Below, in pieces: positions 5,956 through 14,288 of a stretch of DNA of 64,000 bases; within the stretch, counting starts at the first letter, position 1, and every line of letters begins with the position of its first letter. Location of the stretch: contig JAYFPL010000077.1 of NCBI GenBank assembly GCA_034927775.1, forward strand, positions 17,322-81,321. The letters run 5' to 3'. Under the pieces are notes generated by a model. The model was not told where the DNA came from and ran no database searches. It worked only from the letters and a program-made list of their open reading frames with translations. Both the position numbers and the translations under genes were made by a program. Source of the stretch: IOR16 sp034927775 (GTDB taxonomy: Bacteria > Bacillota > Clostridia > Peptostreptococcales > Anaerovoracaceae).

Positions 5956-7218
5956 TTAAAGCAACTCATCACTTAAAACACAAATTTCATTTGCATTTCT
6001 AAGCAAGATTCTTGCACGCAGTGGATAATAAATTCCCTTCTCATATTCTCCGTATTTTTTTATTTCTGTATCGTTCAATGCCCGATATAACGGCAACTTC
6101 ATCTCTTTCTCTTCATATTGAACTGTGTAGGAAGGTTTTGTACATCGAATTTCCCGATCAATCATAACCCACATTCTATCTGCTGTTTGTTTGGTTCTTG
6201 CTTGCATTTTACAAGTTCCGCTTCGATACCGGATAGAATAAAAATCATCATTCTTTTCAATATAACTCATAAAAAAATTACTGTTTTCAAATACTTCTTT
6301 TCTTGCATCCATACAAAAATAAATTCCGATTGAAAGTAACAATATCATTACGAAAACAGCAAAACAATATCCTTTCTTATGCAAGCCGCTAATCTTTCTT
6401 TCTTTCGGCCAATCTGATTCTTTTAACGAAAATCGTACCCCTGTTCCGATAAGAGATCCAACCATCCAAGCCCCTACAAAGCCCCATTCAAAATCTCCTA
6501 ATACGATACCCAAAATAAGTGAGATCCAGCCCCCTCCAATCAAAATAATATATAAAATCTTAACCACTGTCGCAGATTTTTTTGTGCGATTGATTATATT
6601 CAATGTAACAGATTCTGTTATTTTGTCAGAATAAAAATGATAGAAATGATAAATTCGATTTAATAACATAATAATGCTTCCGATAAAGCAAACAAAACCT
6701 ATACCAATGATCGCCTGCATACTATAAGATGATAAATAAAATTGAGTCCAAAGATATGCAACATTATCTTCAATTTTATATCCCAATAAAAAGAGTACCA
6801 GAAAATAAAGAAACATTAGGATACTGTTTCGTAAGTCTTTTTTTCTTATCCGCTGTTCTTGTTCCCTCTTTATCTCCCAATCCGTTTGCAACGGAATTGG
6901 ATTTTTTCCATCTAAGGCACGAAATATTTTATATTCATCCCACTGCCAGCAGATTTTCCACCCGGAATCTTCACATACATCCAAATAAGGCTGTATCTCT
7001 ATGTACTGCTTTGGTCGAAAAACATCAACATCATATCTCGCTTCCTGTGGTTCCACTTTTTGATATTGAGCAACCGGAAGGAAACACCCCAATGAACAAA
7101 ACCGATACCCCTTTTTCTCTCTTTCCTCAAGATATGGTGCAATGTATTTATAATCCTGTTTGAAAAATGGCCAAAATCGCCAGCAATATTTCTTTTTTCT
7201 TTTTTGATTCTCCAACAT
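5956..7218 (-). CDS. DUF2812 membrane protein, copy 2
   Basis: 420 residues. The N-terminal part (WRFWPFFKQDYKYIAPYLEE, then YRFCSLGCFLP and VEPQEARYDVDVF) is the DUF2812 domain, a soluble domain commonly encoded beside PadR regulators. Four hydrophobic segments follow (about 135-155, 170-190, 220-245 and 285-305) and a C-terminal domain carrying the KQTADRMWVMIDREIR segment. It starts 17 bases after the PadR stop. Its first 115 residues are almost the same as the paralogue at 7696-9000, while the membrane and C-terminal parts have diverged. No biochemical role is established for the family; cell-envelope stress or peptide-antibiotic response is the usual guess from PadR linkage. Confidence 0.85.
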   Translation of the reverse strand: MLENQKRKKKYCWRFWPFFKQDYKYIAPYLEEREKKGYRFCSLGCFLPVAQYQKVEPQEARYDVDVFRPKQYIEIQPYLDVCEDSGWKICWQWDEYKIFRALDGKNPIPLQTDWEIKREQEQRIRKKDLRNSILMFLYFLVLFLLGYKIEDNVAYLWTQFYLSSYSMQAIIGIGFVCFIGSIIMLLNRIYHFYHFYSDKITESVTLNIINRTKKSATVVKILYIILIGGGWISLILGIVLGDFEWGFVGAWMVGSLIGTGVRFSLKESDWPKERKISGLHKKGYCFAVFVMILLLSIGIYFCMDARKEVFENSNFFMSYIEKNDDFYSIRYRSGTCKMQARTKQTADRMWVMIDREIRCTKPSYTVQYEEKEMKLPLYRALNDTEIKKYGEYEKGIYYPLRARILLRNANEICVLSDELL

Positions 7219-7235
7219 ACCAATATCTACCCCTT

Positions 7236-7727
7236 CTATGTCGTCAATAGTCCTTTACCAAGTGCATCACGAAAGCTTTTTCTTTTTGGTTTTGAACTTA
7301 TTTTTTTCTTTTTCTCTTCCAGCTGCTCCGGTATATTTTCCATTACCCCTTCTTTTTCAGCTACAAGCTCTTCTTCTTGCTTCATACCATCCCGATTAAT
7401 CGGCGGCAACGTGCCATCCTCATTAAAAAAGAATCTTCCGTCTTTCACTAATTGATGCAATCGTGTATACTCTCGCGTTAGCACCTCTTCTCCAAGCTCC
7501 GTCAAGCAATACATCTTTCTTCTTTCCACCTCACGAGTCTGCAGGATAATTCCTTCCTTCTCAAAGCGGGATAACAATGCATATAGCGTTCCGGCACCGA
7601 CCGCCACACGACCGTCTGTAAGCTCTGTAATGCTCTGCATAATACCATAGCCATGCCGTTCCTTTGTTAATGCCAATAGCACATAGTACATCGGCTCAGT
7701 TAGAGTTTTTAATTGTTCTCTCGCCAT
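7236..7727 (-). CDS. PadR-family regulator, copy 2
   Basis: 163 residues. The N-terminal winged helix is typical of PadR: PMYYVLLALTKERHGYGIMQ, GAGTLYALLSRFEKEGII and RRKMYCLTELGEEVLTREY. Residues about 110-163 form a charged tail ending KRKSFRDALGKGLLTT, instead of the coiled coil of the larger PadR class. The start has GAGAGG upstream and lies 32 bases inside the end of the preceding DUF2812 ORF, suggesting coupled translation. It pairs with the DUF2812 gene that follows. PadR proteins usually repress their own operon until a ligand binds. Confidence 0.93.
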   Translation of the reverse strand: MAREQLKTLTEPMYYVLLALTKERHGYGIMQSITELTDGRVAVGAGTLYALLSRFEKEGIILQTREVERRKMYCLTELGEEVLTREYTRLHQLVKDGRFFFNEDGTLPPINRDGMKQEEELVAEKEGVMENIPEQLEEKKKKISSKPKRKSFRDALGKGLLTT

Positions 7728-9000
7728 TTTTAGCTTCCTCTCTTAAATGTTTTTCATTTGTTATATAAAAAGTGTTTCCTTTTCTTAATAATATCCTACC
7801 AATATCCGGATACAATATGCCCGTATCATAATCGCCATATAGCTTAACTTGATCTTTCTTCATAACTTTTCTAGTAAGCAAAGGAATCTCCTCTGTATTA
7901 TTATTTCCGAATTTTTCCTCTAGCCTGCGTTCAAATTCACGTATTTCTTTATCTATTAGCGTCCACATTTTATCTGCTGTCTGCTTTGTTCTCGTTTCAA
8001 ACATACAATTCCCTCCATACCAAAGAGAGGAGAAATTATCATCTTCTATAATTTTTGTCATATAAAAATTTCCAGTTGGCAAGGATTCCTTATTTAACTT
8101 CAAACACAAATATCCTCCCAAAGAAAATAAAATAGAAAGTGACATAACAACTAATAAATATTTTTTTGTATGTACGCCTTTCATTCTTACTTCTCCTGCC
8201 CATTGAGATTCCTTTAATGTAATGCCTGTAATGATTGCTATGCTTATTCCGATAATCCATCCAAGAATAAGGCCCCCATCCATATCTCTCGTAGTCACTG
8301 CAAATAAAACACAGCCCCAAATACTTCCAATAATAAAACAATCTACAATTTTAAAAAAATAAGCCCACTTTTTTCTTTCATAAAGCGTATCAGTTGGATT
8401 AAAATCCTCCTCTGTTTTTTCATTACTATAAAAGTTATATAATCGCCAAAGACGATTTAACAACACACAAAAACTTCCGATAAAAACAATCATTCCTATT
8501 CCAATTAAAAACTGACTATCATAGGATTCAAGGTAAAACGCTCTCCAACTCCAATCTCTTGCAATGCTAAAGAAAATATAGCAAAACCATATAAAAATAA
8601 GAATGCTGTTTCGTACATTTCGTTTCACTATTTGTTTTTCCTGCTCCCGTTTCATCTCCCAATCCGACTGCAACGGAATCAGATTTTTTCCATCAATACC
8701 ACGAAATATTTTATATTCATCCCACTGCCAGCAAATTCCCCATCCAGAATCTTCACATACATCCAAATACGGTTGTATTTCTGTGTATTCTTTCGGACGA
8801 AAAACATCTACATCATATCTTGCTTCCTGCGGCTCCACTTTTTGGTATCGAGCAACCGGTAGCAAACACCCTAGTGAACAAAACCGATACCCCTTTTTTT
8901 CTCTTTCTTCAAGATATGGCGAAATGTATTTATAATCCTGTTTGAAAAACGGCCAGAAACGCCAACAATATTTCTTTTTTCTCTCTCGATTCTCTAACAT
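7696..9000 (-). CDS. DUF2812 membrane protein, copy 1
   Basis: 434 residues with the same plan as the 5956-7218 paralogue: an N-terminal DUF2812 domain (WRFWPFFKQDYKYISPYLEE), four hydrophobic segments and a C-terminal domain with KQTADKMWTLIDKEIREFE. It starts 17 bases after PadR copy 1 and its last 10 codons overlap the start of PadR copy 2. Four genes therefore form one compact minus-strand operon (padR1-duf2812A-padR2-duf2812B) made by tandem duplication. Function unknown. Confidence 0.85.
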   Translation of the reverse strand: MLENRERKKKYCWRFWPFFKQDYKYISPYLEEREKKGYRFCSLGCLLPVARYQKVEPQEARYDVDVFRPKEYTEIQPYLDVCEDSGWGICWQWDEYKIFRGIDGKNLIPLQSDWEMKREQEKQIVKRNVRNSILIFIWFCYIFFSIARDWSWRAFYLESYDSQFLIGIGMIVFIGSFCVLLNRLWRLYNFYSNEKTEEDFNPTDTLYERKKWAYFFKIVDCFIIGSIWGCVLFAVTTRDMDGGLILGWIIGISIAIITGITLKESQWAGEVRMKGVHTKKYLLVVMSLSILFSLGGYLCLKLNKESLPTGNFYMTKIIEDDNFSSLWYGGNCMFETRTKQTADKMWTLIDKEIREFERRLEEKFGNNNTEEIPLLTRKVMKKDQVKLYGDYDTGILYPDIGRILLRKGNTFYITNEKHLREEAKNGERTIKNSN

Positions 9001-9017
9001 ACCATTTTTTACCCCTT

Positions 9018-9518
9018 CTATGTTGTTAATAGTCCTTTACCAAGTGCATTCCGAAAGCTTTTTCTTTTTGGTGCGGAACTTATTTTTTTCTTTTTCTCTT
9101 CCGGCAGCTCTGGCATGCCTTCCATCACCTCTTTATCCGTCTCAGTCACACTATCCGTTTCTTCTTTAGTCTTCATTCCATCCCGATCAATCGGTGGCAG
9201 CGTGCCATCTTTATTAAAAAAGGATCGTCCGTCCTTTACTAATTGATTCAGTCGAGTATACTCGCGCGTTAACACTTCTTCCCCCAGCTCGGTTAAACAA
9301 TACATCTTTCTTCGTTCCACCTCACGAGTCTGTACAACAATCCCTTCTTTTTCAAAACGGGATAGCAAGGCATATAAGGTTCCAGCACCAACCGAAACAC
9401 GCCCCTCTGTAAGCTCTGTAATGCTTTGCATAATACCATATCCATGCCGTTCCTTCGTCAATGCCAATAACAAATAATACATTGGCTCGGTTAGAGTTTT
9501 TAATTGTTCTCTGGCCAC
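9018..9518 (-). CDS. PadR-family regulator, copy 1
   Basis: 166 residues, first gene of the duplicated operon. The winged helix (TEPMYYLLLALTKERHGYGI, GAGTLYALLSRFEKEGIVVQ) differs from copy 2 at only a few positions over the first 100 residues; the charged tail differs more (TKEETDSVTETDKEVMEG). The perfect dyad ATATATC-N7-GATATAT lies about 45 bases upstream, next to the operon promoter, and is the likely operator for one or both PadR proteins. Confidence 0.93.
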   Translation of the reverse strand: MAREQLKTLTEPMYYLLLALTKERHGYGIMQSITELTEGRVSVGAGTLYALLSRFEKEGIVVQTREVERRKMYCLTELGEEVLTREYTRLNQLVKDGRSFFNKDGTLPPIDRDGMKTKEETDSVTETDKEVMEGMPELPEEKKKKISSAPKRKSFRNALGKGLLTT

Positions 9519-9558
9519 TTTTTTCCCCTTCCACTATTTTAATTTTTATAATTCAATT

Positions 9559-9579
9559 ATATATCGATATTAGATATAT
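9559..9579. promoter_or_regulatory. Candidate PadR operator ATATATC-N7-GATATAT
   Basis: A perfect dyad with 7-base arms just downstream of the putative operon promoter (a -35 TTGACA on the minus strand at 9613-9618 with an AT-rich -10). The AT-rich form resembles known PadR-family sites. Confidence 0.6.
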
Positions 9580-9629
9580 CTATAATCAATATATTAATCA
9601 CTTTTTTATTTTTGTCAACCCTTATTTAT

Positions 9630-9658
9630 TTGAAACATATTTAATAAACTGCTATAAT
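9630..9658 (+). promoter_or_regulatory. Sigma-A promoter of superoxide dismutase
   Basis: TTGAAA and TATAAT with a 17-base spacer, about 50 bases before the start codon. Confidence 0.8.
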
Positions 9659-9706
9659 ATGGTTAAACTAATGTATAATTACTTATTTTGAGAGGAGAAG
9701 ATCGAT

Positions 9707-10336
9707 ATGAACGAACATTACAAATTTGAGGTGAAACCTTTGCCTTATGCGTATGATTCACTTGAGCCTCACATTGGAAGAAATACACTTTGCTTCCACC
9801 ATGATAAACACTTGCAATCCTATGTAGATAACTTAAATAAAGCGTTAGCCGATGAACCTGCTTATCAAGAATGGTCATTGGAAGAATTGATTATACGTCA
9901 GGACGAACTTCCGGAAAACATTCGAACTGCTGTTCGAAACAATGCAGGCGGTGTATATAACCATTTTTTATATTTTGATGGTATGGCACCAGTAAATACT
10001 ACAAAGCCTTGCGGTAATTTGAAAGATAAAATTGAGCAAACCTTTGGATCTTTAGAAAACTTTGAAAGTAAATTAAAAGAAGCTGCTCTTTCCCAATTTG
10101 GATCTGGCTGGGCTTATCTGGTAACTGATAAAGACGGTAATCTCAGTATTGTAAAAACAGCAAATCAAGATACTCCGCTTACCTTAGACTTGTGTCCAAT
10201 TTTAACAGTAGATGTTTGGGAACACGCATATTACTTGGATTACCAAAACCGACGTCCTGATTATTATAATAATTGGTTCTATGTTATTAACTGGGATGAG
10301 GCTGAAAGAAAATATAATAATTGTTTACAAAAATAA
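9707..10336 (+). CDS. sodA: Superoxide dismutase (Fe/Mn family)
   Basis: The 209-residue cytosolic enzyme converts superoxide to oxygen and peroxide. Metal ligands are in the expected places: His31 (FHHDKHLQSYV), His86 (NHFLYF), Asp169 and His173 (DVWEHAYYLDY). The C-terminal NWFYVINWDEAERKY is typical. A Phe replaces the usual Trp in the NHxFYW motif, and the region after it is shortened. Whether Fe or Mn is used cannot be read from the sequence. A sigma-A promoter, a GAGAGGAG ribosome site and a strong terminator make it a single-gene unit. An anaerobe would use it for brief oxygen exposure. The gene symbol is by family only. Confidence 0.95.
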   Translation: MNEHYKFEVKPLPYAYDSLEPHIGRNTLCFHHDKHLQSYVDNLNKALADEPAYQEWSLEELIIRQDELPENIRTAVRNNAGGVYNHFLYFDGMAPVNTTKPCGNLKDKIEQTFGSLENFESKLKEAALSQFGSGWAYLVTDKDGNLSIVKTANQDTPLTLDLCPILTVDVWEHAYYLDYQNRRPDYYNNWFYVINWDEAERKYNNCLQK

Positions 10337-10344
10337 ATAAAAAC

Positions 10345-10380
10345 AAAAGATAGAAACGCATTTTGTTTCTATCTTTTTTC
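10345..10380 (+). terminator. Intrinsic terminator of superoxide dismutase
   Basis: GATAGAAAC and GTTTCTATC arms with a seven-base loop, followed by TTTTTT. Confidence 0.9.
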
Positions 10381-10406
10381 AATCATTCATAATCTAGGAG
10401 GAATTT

Positions 10407-10895
10407 ATGGCAAAAACTATAGCATTAAAGACAAATGCACTTCGCTTATTGGATGCAAAAAAAATTCAACATCAAATATATACCTATGATGCTCCTGAAG
10501 GATTCCTAGATGGAATTTCTGTTGCTAAAGCCACTGGGCAAAATCAGGATCAGGTGTTTAAAACTTTAGTTACACAAGGCACCAGCAAGGAACATTATGT
10601 TTGTGTCATTCCAGTTGCTTGTGAATTGGATTTAAAAAAAGCCGCAAAGTATTTTGGAGAAAAAAAGATTGAAATGATTCCTGCAAAAGATATTACAAAT
10701 ATCACCGGCTACATTAAAGGTGGTTGCTCTCCTGTTGGTATGAAAAAGCTTTTTCAAACGGCAATCGATAAAAAAGCCGCTGCTTTTGATACTATTATCG
10801 TCAGCGGCGGCCGTGTCGGTCTGCAAATGGAATTACCAGTTCAATCACTTTGTGAACTTACAAAAGCTCAATTAGTTGATTTAACGGTTGAATAA
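10407..10895 (+). CDS. ybaK: Cys-tRNA(Pro)/Cys-tRNA deacylase YbaK
   Basis: A 162-residue YbaK/EbsC-type trans-editing protein that hydrolyses Cys mischarged on tRNA-Pro. The catalytic-site Lys lies in QVFKTLV (Lys52), and VIPVACELDLKKAAKYFG and GGCSPVGMKK are characteristic. AGGAGG precedes the ATG. Its last codons overlap the convergent DtxR-family gene by 15 bases. Family length is matched and nothing appears altered. Confidence 0.95.
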   Translation: MAKTIALKTNALRLLDAKKIQHQIYTYDAPEGFLDGISVAKATGQNQDQVFKTLVTQGTSKEHYVCVIPVACELDLKKAAKYFGEKKIEMIPAKDITNITGYIKGGCSPVGMKKLFQTAIDKKAAAFDTIIVSGGRVGLQMELPVQSLCELTKAQLVDLTVE

Positions 10896-11282
10896 TTCCT
10901 CATCATCAAAAGAAGCAGCGGTTTCCAACCAAAGTTTCATTTGAGAAAAAGTCTCTTCACTAATAATGTGTTCAATTCGGCAGGCATCCTGCTCTGCCGT
11001 TTCTTCACTTACTTCTAATGCTTCCATTAAAAATTGTGCAATCAGACGATGCTTTTCATAAACACCCCTGGCTCTTTCTCTTCCTTTTTCTGTTAATATA
11101 ATATTTCCTCCGCTTTCTACTGTAATATACTCTTCACGCTTTAAAATACTCATAGCACGACTGATGCTTGCTTTTGTAAAATCTAATTTATTTGCAATAT
11201 CTACAGAACGTACTGTGCCTTTTTCTTTTTCAAGCAACAAAATTGTCTCTAAATAATTTTCACCAGACTCTTGTAGTTTCAT
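10881..11282 (-). CDS. DtxR/MntR-family metal-dependent regulator
   Basis: 133 residues. The N-terminal winged helix (SGENYLETILLLEKEKGTVR, DIANKLDFTKASISRAMSIL) and the metal-binding dimerisation part (HRLIAQFLMEALEVS, EQDACRIEHIISEETF) match the short MntR/IdeR class without an SH3 domain. Ligand-type residues are visible (Glu/Cys/His in EQDACRIEH). It is divergent from the FeoB-associated mini-protein, whose promoter carries a perfect palindrome, so it probably represses that gene when Fe or Mn is bound. The metal cannot be assigned. Confidence 0.9.
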   Translation of the reverse strand: MKLQESGENYLETILLLEKEKGTVRSVDIANKLDFTKASISRAMSILKREEYITVESGGNIILTEKGRERARGVYEKHRLIAQFLMEALEVSEETAEQDACRIEHIISEETFSQMKLWLETAASFDDEELFNR

Positions 11283-11380
11283 AGCTTCCTCCTATTCGAA
11301 GTAAAGTGTTTGTAGGTATTAGTTTATCATATTAAGCAATATTTTTCATTCATTTTTAATTAAAAACTTTGTAAAACAGA

Positions 11381-11409
11381 TTGACAATCCACAAACTAAA
11401 CTCTATACT
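11381..11409 (+). promoter_or_regulatory. Sigma-A promoter of the FeoB-associated mini-protein
   Basis: TTGACA and TATACT with a 17-base spacer. The start site would fall at or just before the palindrome at 11417-11432. Confidence 0.85.
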
Positions 11410-11416
11410 TTAATTA

Positions 11417-11432
11417 GTTAGCAATTGCTAAC
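11417..11432. promoter_or_regulatory. Palindromic operator GTTAGCAATTGCTAAC
   Basis: A perfect 16-base palindrome immediately downstream of the -10, with the TTAG...CTAA ends seen in DtxR-family operators. The adjacent DtxR-type regulator is the obvious candidate ligand. Confidence 0.75.
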
Positions 11433-11451
11433 CACAAGAAAGGAGTCGCAT

Positions 11452-11610
11452 ATGGCAGATTATATCATTGGTACAATTATTATTTTGCTATTAGTTTTTG
11501 CCATTCGTAAAACCATAAAAATAAAGAAAAGCGGAGGATGTTCTGGATGTTCAAATTGCGCCGCCTCCTCTTTCTGCAAGCAAAAACAAGAAAAAACTGA
11601 TAAATTATAA
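11452..11610 (+). CDS. FeoB-associated Cys-rich membrane protein
   Basis: 52 residues: one membrane helix (IIGTIIILLLVFAI), a basic stretch, then a Cys cluster (GGCSGCSNCAASSFCKQK). This is the pattern of the FeoB-associated Cys-rich family, thought to assist ferrous-iron uptake. The ATG at 11452 has AAGGAG eight bases upstream; an upstream in-frame start has none. No feoA or feoB lies in the window, so the partner must be elsewhere. The metal-regulator operator in the promoter supports an iron role. Confidence 0.85.
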   Translation: MADYIIGTIIILLLVFAIRKTIKIKKSGGCSGCSNCAASSFCKQKQEKTDKL

Positions 11611-11643
11611 AACAAAAGACTGTGCAACGCAGTCTTTTGTTTT
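11611..11643. terminator. Bidirectional terminator
   Basis: AACAAAAGACTG and CAGTCTTTTGTT with a seven-base loop give T runs on both strands. It separates the mini-protein from the convergent HD-domain gene. Confidence 0.85.
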
Positions 11644-11655
11644 ATATTATTTATT

Positions 11656-12222
11656 TTATAAATTCATTTCTGGATTCAGGCTTCGCATAGCTAGTATTGT
11701 TTTTTGAATCAGCTCATCCAATTCCCATCCGAGCATCTCTGTTCCCTGGGTAATTACTTCTCTTGAGCAGCCTGCAGCAAAATTTAACGTTTTAAATTTC
11801 TTTTTTACAGACTTCAACTCCAAATCATCTACACTTTTTGATGGACGCATAACAGCAACTGCTCCGATTAGTCCTGTTAATTCATCGGTTGCAAATAGTA
11901 TTTTCTCCATTGTACTTTGCGGCTTGATATCTACAGTCAATCCATACCCATGACTGCATGTTGCATGAATGATCTCATCATCAAGATTAAGCTCTGACAT
12001 CAAACTTTGTTGCTTTATGCAATGCTCATCTGGGTATAGTTCAAAATCCAAATCATGAAGCATTCCGACTACTTTCCAAAATTCCACTCTGCTTGGATCA
12101 TACTCCTTTGCAAAATAACCCATAACTCCCGATACAATTTCACCGTGCTTTAAATGAAATGGATCTTTATTATATTTTTTCAAAATCTCTTTTGCTTCTT
12201 CTACTGTAGGTATATAATTCAT
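11656..12222 (-). CDS. HD-domain hydrolase
   Basis: 188 residues. The HD metal site is visible: His in LKHGEIVSGVM, the His-Asp pair in GMLHDLDFE, and an ATCSHGYG motif further on. Proteins of this HDIG-like family hydrolyse phosphoesters, but the substrate is not known. The ATG at 12222 is preferred because GGAGGAG lies just before it; the longer frame begins in the leader. The gene has its own promoter (12400-12427) and a structured roughly 170-base leader. Confidence 0.85.
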   Translation of the reverse strand: MNYIPTVEEAKEILKKYNKDPFHLKHGEIVSGVMGYFAKEYDPSRVEFWKVVGMLHDLDFELYPDEHCIKQQSLMSELNLDDEIIHATCSHGYGLTVDIKPQSTMEKILFATDELTGLIGAVAVMRPSKSVDDLELKSVKKKFKTLNFAAGCSREVITQGTEMLGWELDELIQKTILAMRSLNPEMNL

Positions 12223-12299
12223 TTTTTCTCCTCCTTGCCTGTCCAATGATTTGTACTTATTTACTATACAATTATTATCTATAATCCAAATTAAAATGA

Positions 12300-12338
12300 A
12301 TAACGCCAACCGTCACTAAATCCGACAGCTGGCGTTAT
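12300..12338 (-). promoter_or_regulatory. Structured leader hairpin of the HD-domain gene
   Basis: ATAACGCCA and TGGCGTTAT form a 9-bp stem; inside it GTC pairs with GAC across a 3x3 internal loop. A small hairpin GGTG-AGTC-CACC lies upstream, as do two overlapping mini-ORFs (a GTG frame of 8 codons and an ATG frame of 7 codons). There is no proper T run. It could be an attenuator, a ligand-sensing RNA or a protein-binding site. Confidence 0.5.
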
Positions 12339-12399
12339 CCGTTTTCCTCAACCTGCATTTTCTGGTGGACTCACCTCTTTCTTTCTTGTTTGTAGTTTT

Positions 12400-12427
12400 A
12401 TTATAACAAAGAAAAATACATTTGCAA
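12400..12427 (-). promoter_or_regulatory. Sigma-A promoter of the HD-domain gene
   Basis: TTGCAA and TATAAT with a 16-base spacer on the minus strand, between the membrane-protein stop and the leader. Confidence 0.65.
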
Positions 12428-12451
12428 GTGTTTTCTGAAAATTCTTTTAAT

Positions 12452-12838
12452 TTATCGGAAAGCCAGCGCTAAAAAAACACCGGTTAATGTCCATGATAAG
12501 TATGTAAATTGTGATAAATAGTTTGCAATCCATGGAAATGGAAGCAAAGGAAGTAACAAATACAGTAACGGTGCAATCGCAATCACCAAGAAAATAAAGA
12601 TAGGAAATAAATACACATACTTATTCTTGGTGAATCGCATGGAAACCATACTTCCCGCTGCAATCCCAATGACAAGATAGACCATATACATCGCAATCGA
12701 GGAAACAAACCTTAAGTTACCCGATGCATTTGCATATATGGCAAGCTGCTTGCTCAACCAGGTGCCAAAAACCATGAGAAAAACAATCAGCAGAGTTCTC
12801 ACAATTAACTTCATTGCATTTGGCATGAATTCCGTCAT
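12452..12838 (-). CDS. Small four-helix membrane protein
   Basis: 128 residues with four hydrophobic segments (about 10-30, 45-65, 75-98 and 105-126), ending LTGVFLALAFR. It overlaps the citrate synthase stop by the ATGA tetranucleotide, so translation is coupled. No conserved motif is recognised. Because it is encoded in the ridA-citrate synthase unit it may assist metabolite transport or membrane organisation, but nothing in the sequence shows that. Confidence 0.75.
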   Translation of the reverse strand: MTEFMPNAMKLIVRTLLIVFLMVFGTWLSKQLAIYANASGNLRFVSSIAMYMVYLVIGIAAGSMVSMRFTKNKYVYLFPIFIFLVIAIAPLLYLLLPLLPFPWIANYLSQFTYLSWTLTGVFLALAFR

Positions 12839-14223
12839 CCTTTCAATTTGATTCGTCTGTTCATTGGTACATACTCTTTACGTGGACAAACATTCATATA
12901 TGCAGGTCGAATAATTTTACCTGCATTGATCAGTTCTTCAACACGATGCGCACTCCATCCAGAAATACGCGCAATCGCAAAAATAGGAGTATAAAGCTCC
13001 AGCGGTAAATCCAGCATACTATAAACAAAGCCGCTGTAAAAGTCGATATTGGCACTGACGCCCTTGTACATCTTTCTCTCTTCAGAGATGACCTCTCCTG
13101 CCAATTTTTCAACCAAAGAGTAAAGGCGAAATTCTTCCATTCTTCCTTTTTCTTTTGATAGATTTTCAACAAATTTTTTAAAAATATTTGCTCTTGGATC
13201 TGATAAGGAATAAATTGCATGCCCCATACCATAAATCAACCCAGCCTTGTCAAAGGCTTCTTTATGAAGCAATGCACGCAAATAACGCTCTACTTCCTCT
13301 TCATCCGTCCAATCCTTCAACGTTTTTTTCATATCTGCAAACATTTGAACTACTTTTATATTTGCTCCGCCATGCTTCGGTCCTTTAAGTGAACCTAAAG
13401 AAGCAGCAACGACCGAATATGTATCGGTTCCGGAAGAAGAAATAACATGCGTCGTAAATGTGGAATTGTTACCTCCACCATGTTCTGCATGAAGCACCAA
13501 TGCCAGATCTAAGATACGAGCTTCTAATTCGGTATATTTTGAATCCGCTCTAAGTAAATGCAATATATTTTCCGCAGTAGAAAGTTCTGGCTTTGGTGTA
13601 TGAATGAATAAACTATCCCCATCAAAATAATGTTTATAAGCTTGATAGCCGTAAACGGAAAGAAGCGGGAATAACGAAATCATCAAAAGACATTGCCGAA
13701 GAACATTAGGAATAGAAATGTCATTGGCTTTTGTATCATATGCATATAACGTCAATACACTTCTGGCTAAGGTGTTCATCATATCCGAACTTGGTGCCTT
13801 CATAATAATATCTCGTACAAAGCTCGTCGGTAAAGTACGATACTGCGCCAGCAAAGTTCGAAAATCGTCTAATTCTTCTTTCGTAGGTAAGGTTCCGAAA
13901 AGCAAGAGATAAGTTGTTTCTTCAAAACCAAAACGTTTATCGTTAATAAAGCCTTTTACTAACTCATCAATACTAATGCCACGATAAAACAATTGCCCGT
14001 CACATGGCACTTTCTCTTCATTAATAATTTTTGAAGCTTCGATTTCAGAAATTTCCGTGAGACCCGTCAACACTCCGTTTCCATTTAAATCACGAAGTCC
14101 ACGATTCACTTTATATTTACTGTATAGCTTTGCCTCAATGGAACTATTGCTCTTGCAAAGATCCGATAAATCTAATAGCTCCTGTGTGATTTTTGAATAA
14201 GACTCATCCAACGTATTAAACAT
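12835..14223 (-). CDS. Citrate synthase (citrate/2-methylcitrate synthase family)
   Basis: 462 residues; condenses acetyl-CoA (or propionyl-CoA) with oxaloacetate. Signatures: LFYRGISIDELV, LALVLHAEHGGGNNSTFTTH (first catalytic His), LKGPKHGGANIKVV (second His) and ISGWSAHRVEEL. The length and N-terminal extension are those of the Firmicute-type enzyme. The ATG at 14223 is chosen for its GGGGG ribosome site; an earlier start has none. RidA is encoded 65 bases upstream. No other TCA-cycle genes are present, so a biosynthetic branch towards 2-oxoglutarate is likely. Citrate and methylcitrate specificity cannot be told apart. Confidence 0.92.
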   Translation of the reverse strand: MFNTLDESYSKITQELLDLSDLCKSNSSIEAKLYSKYKVNRGLRDLNGNGVLTGLTEISEIEASKIINEEKVPCDGQLFYRGISIDELVKGFINDKRFGFEETTYLLLFGTLPTKEELDDFRTLLAQYRTLPTSFVRDIIMKAPSSDMMNTLARSVLTLYAYDTKANDISIPNVLRQCLLMISLFPLLSVYGYQAYKHYFDGDSLFIHTPKPELSTAENILHLLRADSKYTELEARILDLALVLHAEHGGGNNSTFTTHVISSSGTDTYSVVAASLGSLKGPKHGGANIKVVQMFADMKKTLKDWTDEEEVERYLRALLHKEAFDKAGLIYGMGHAIYSLSDPRANIFKKFVENLSKEKGRMEEFRLYSLVEKLAGEVISEERKMYKGVSANIDFYSGFVYSMLDLPLELYTPIFAIARISGWSAHRVEELINAGKIIRPAYMNVCPRKEYVPMNRRIKLKG

Positions 14224-14288
14224 ACAATTCCCCCTTTCTTTTGCCCCTTTTATATCTATTTGCTTTCGATTCAAAATATATCGCAATC

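Noticed and set aside
9352..9534. 60-codon minus-strand ORF before PadR copy 1
   Set aside because: Frame-shifted reading of the PadR gene. The real start at 9518 gives a full winged helix.
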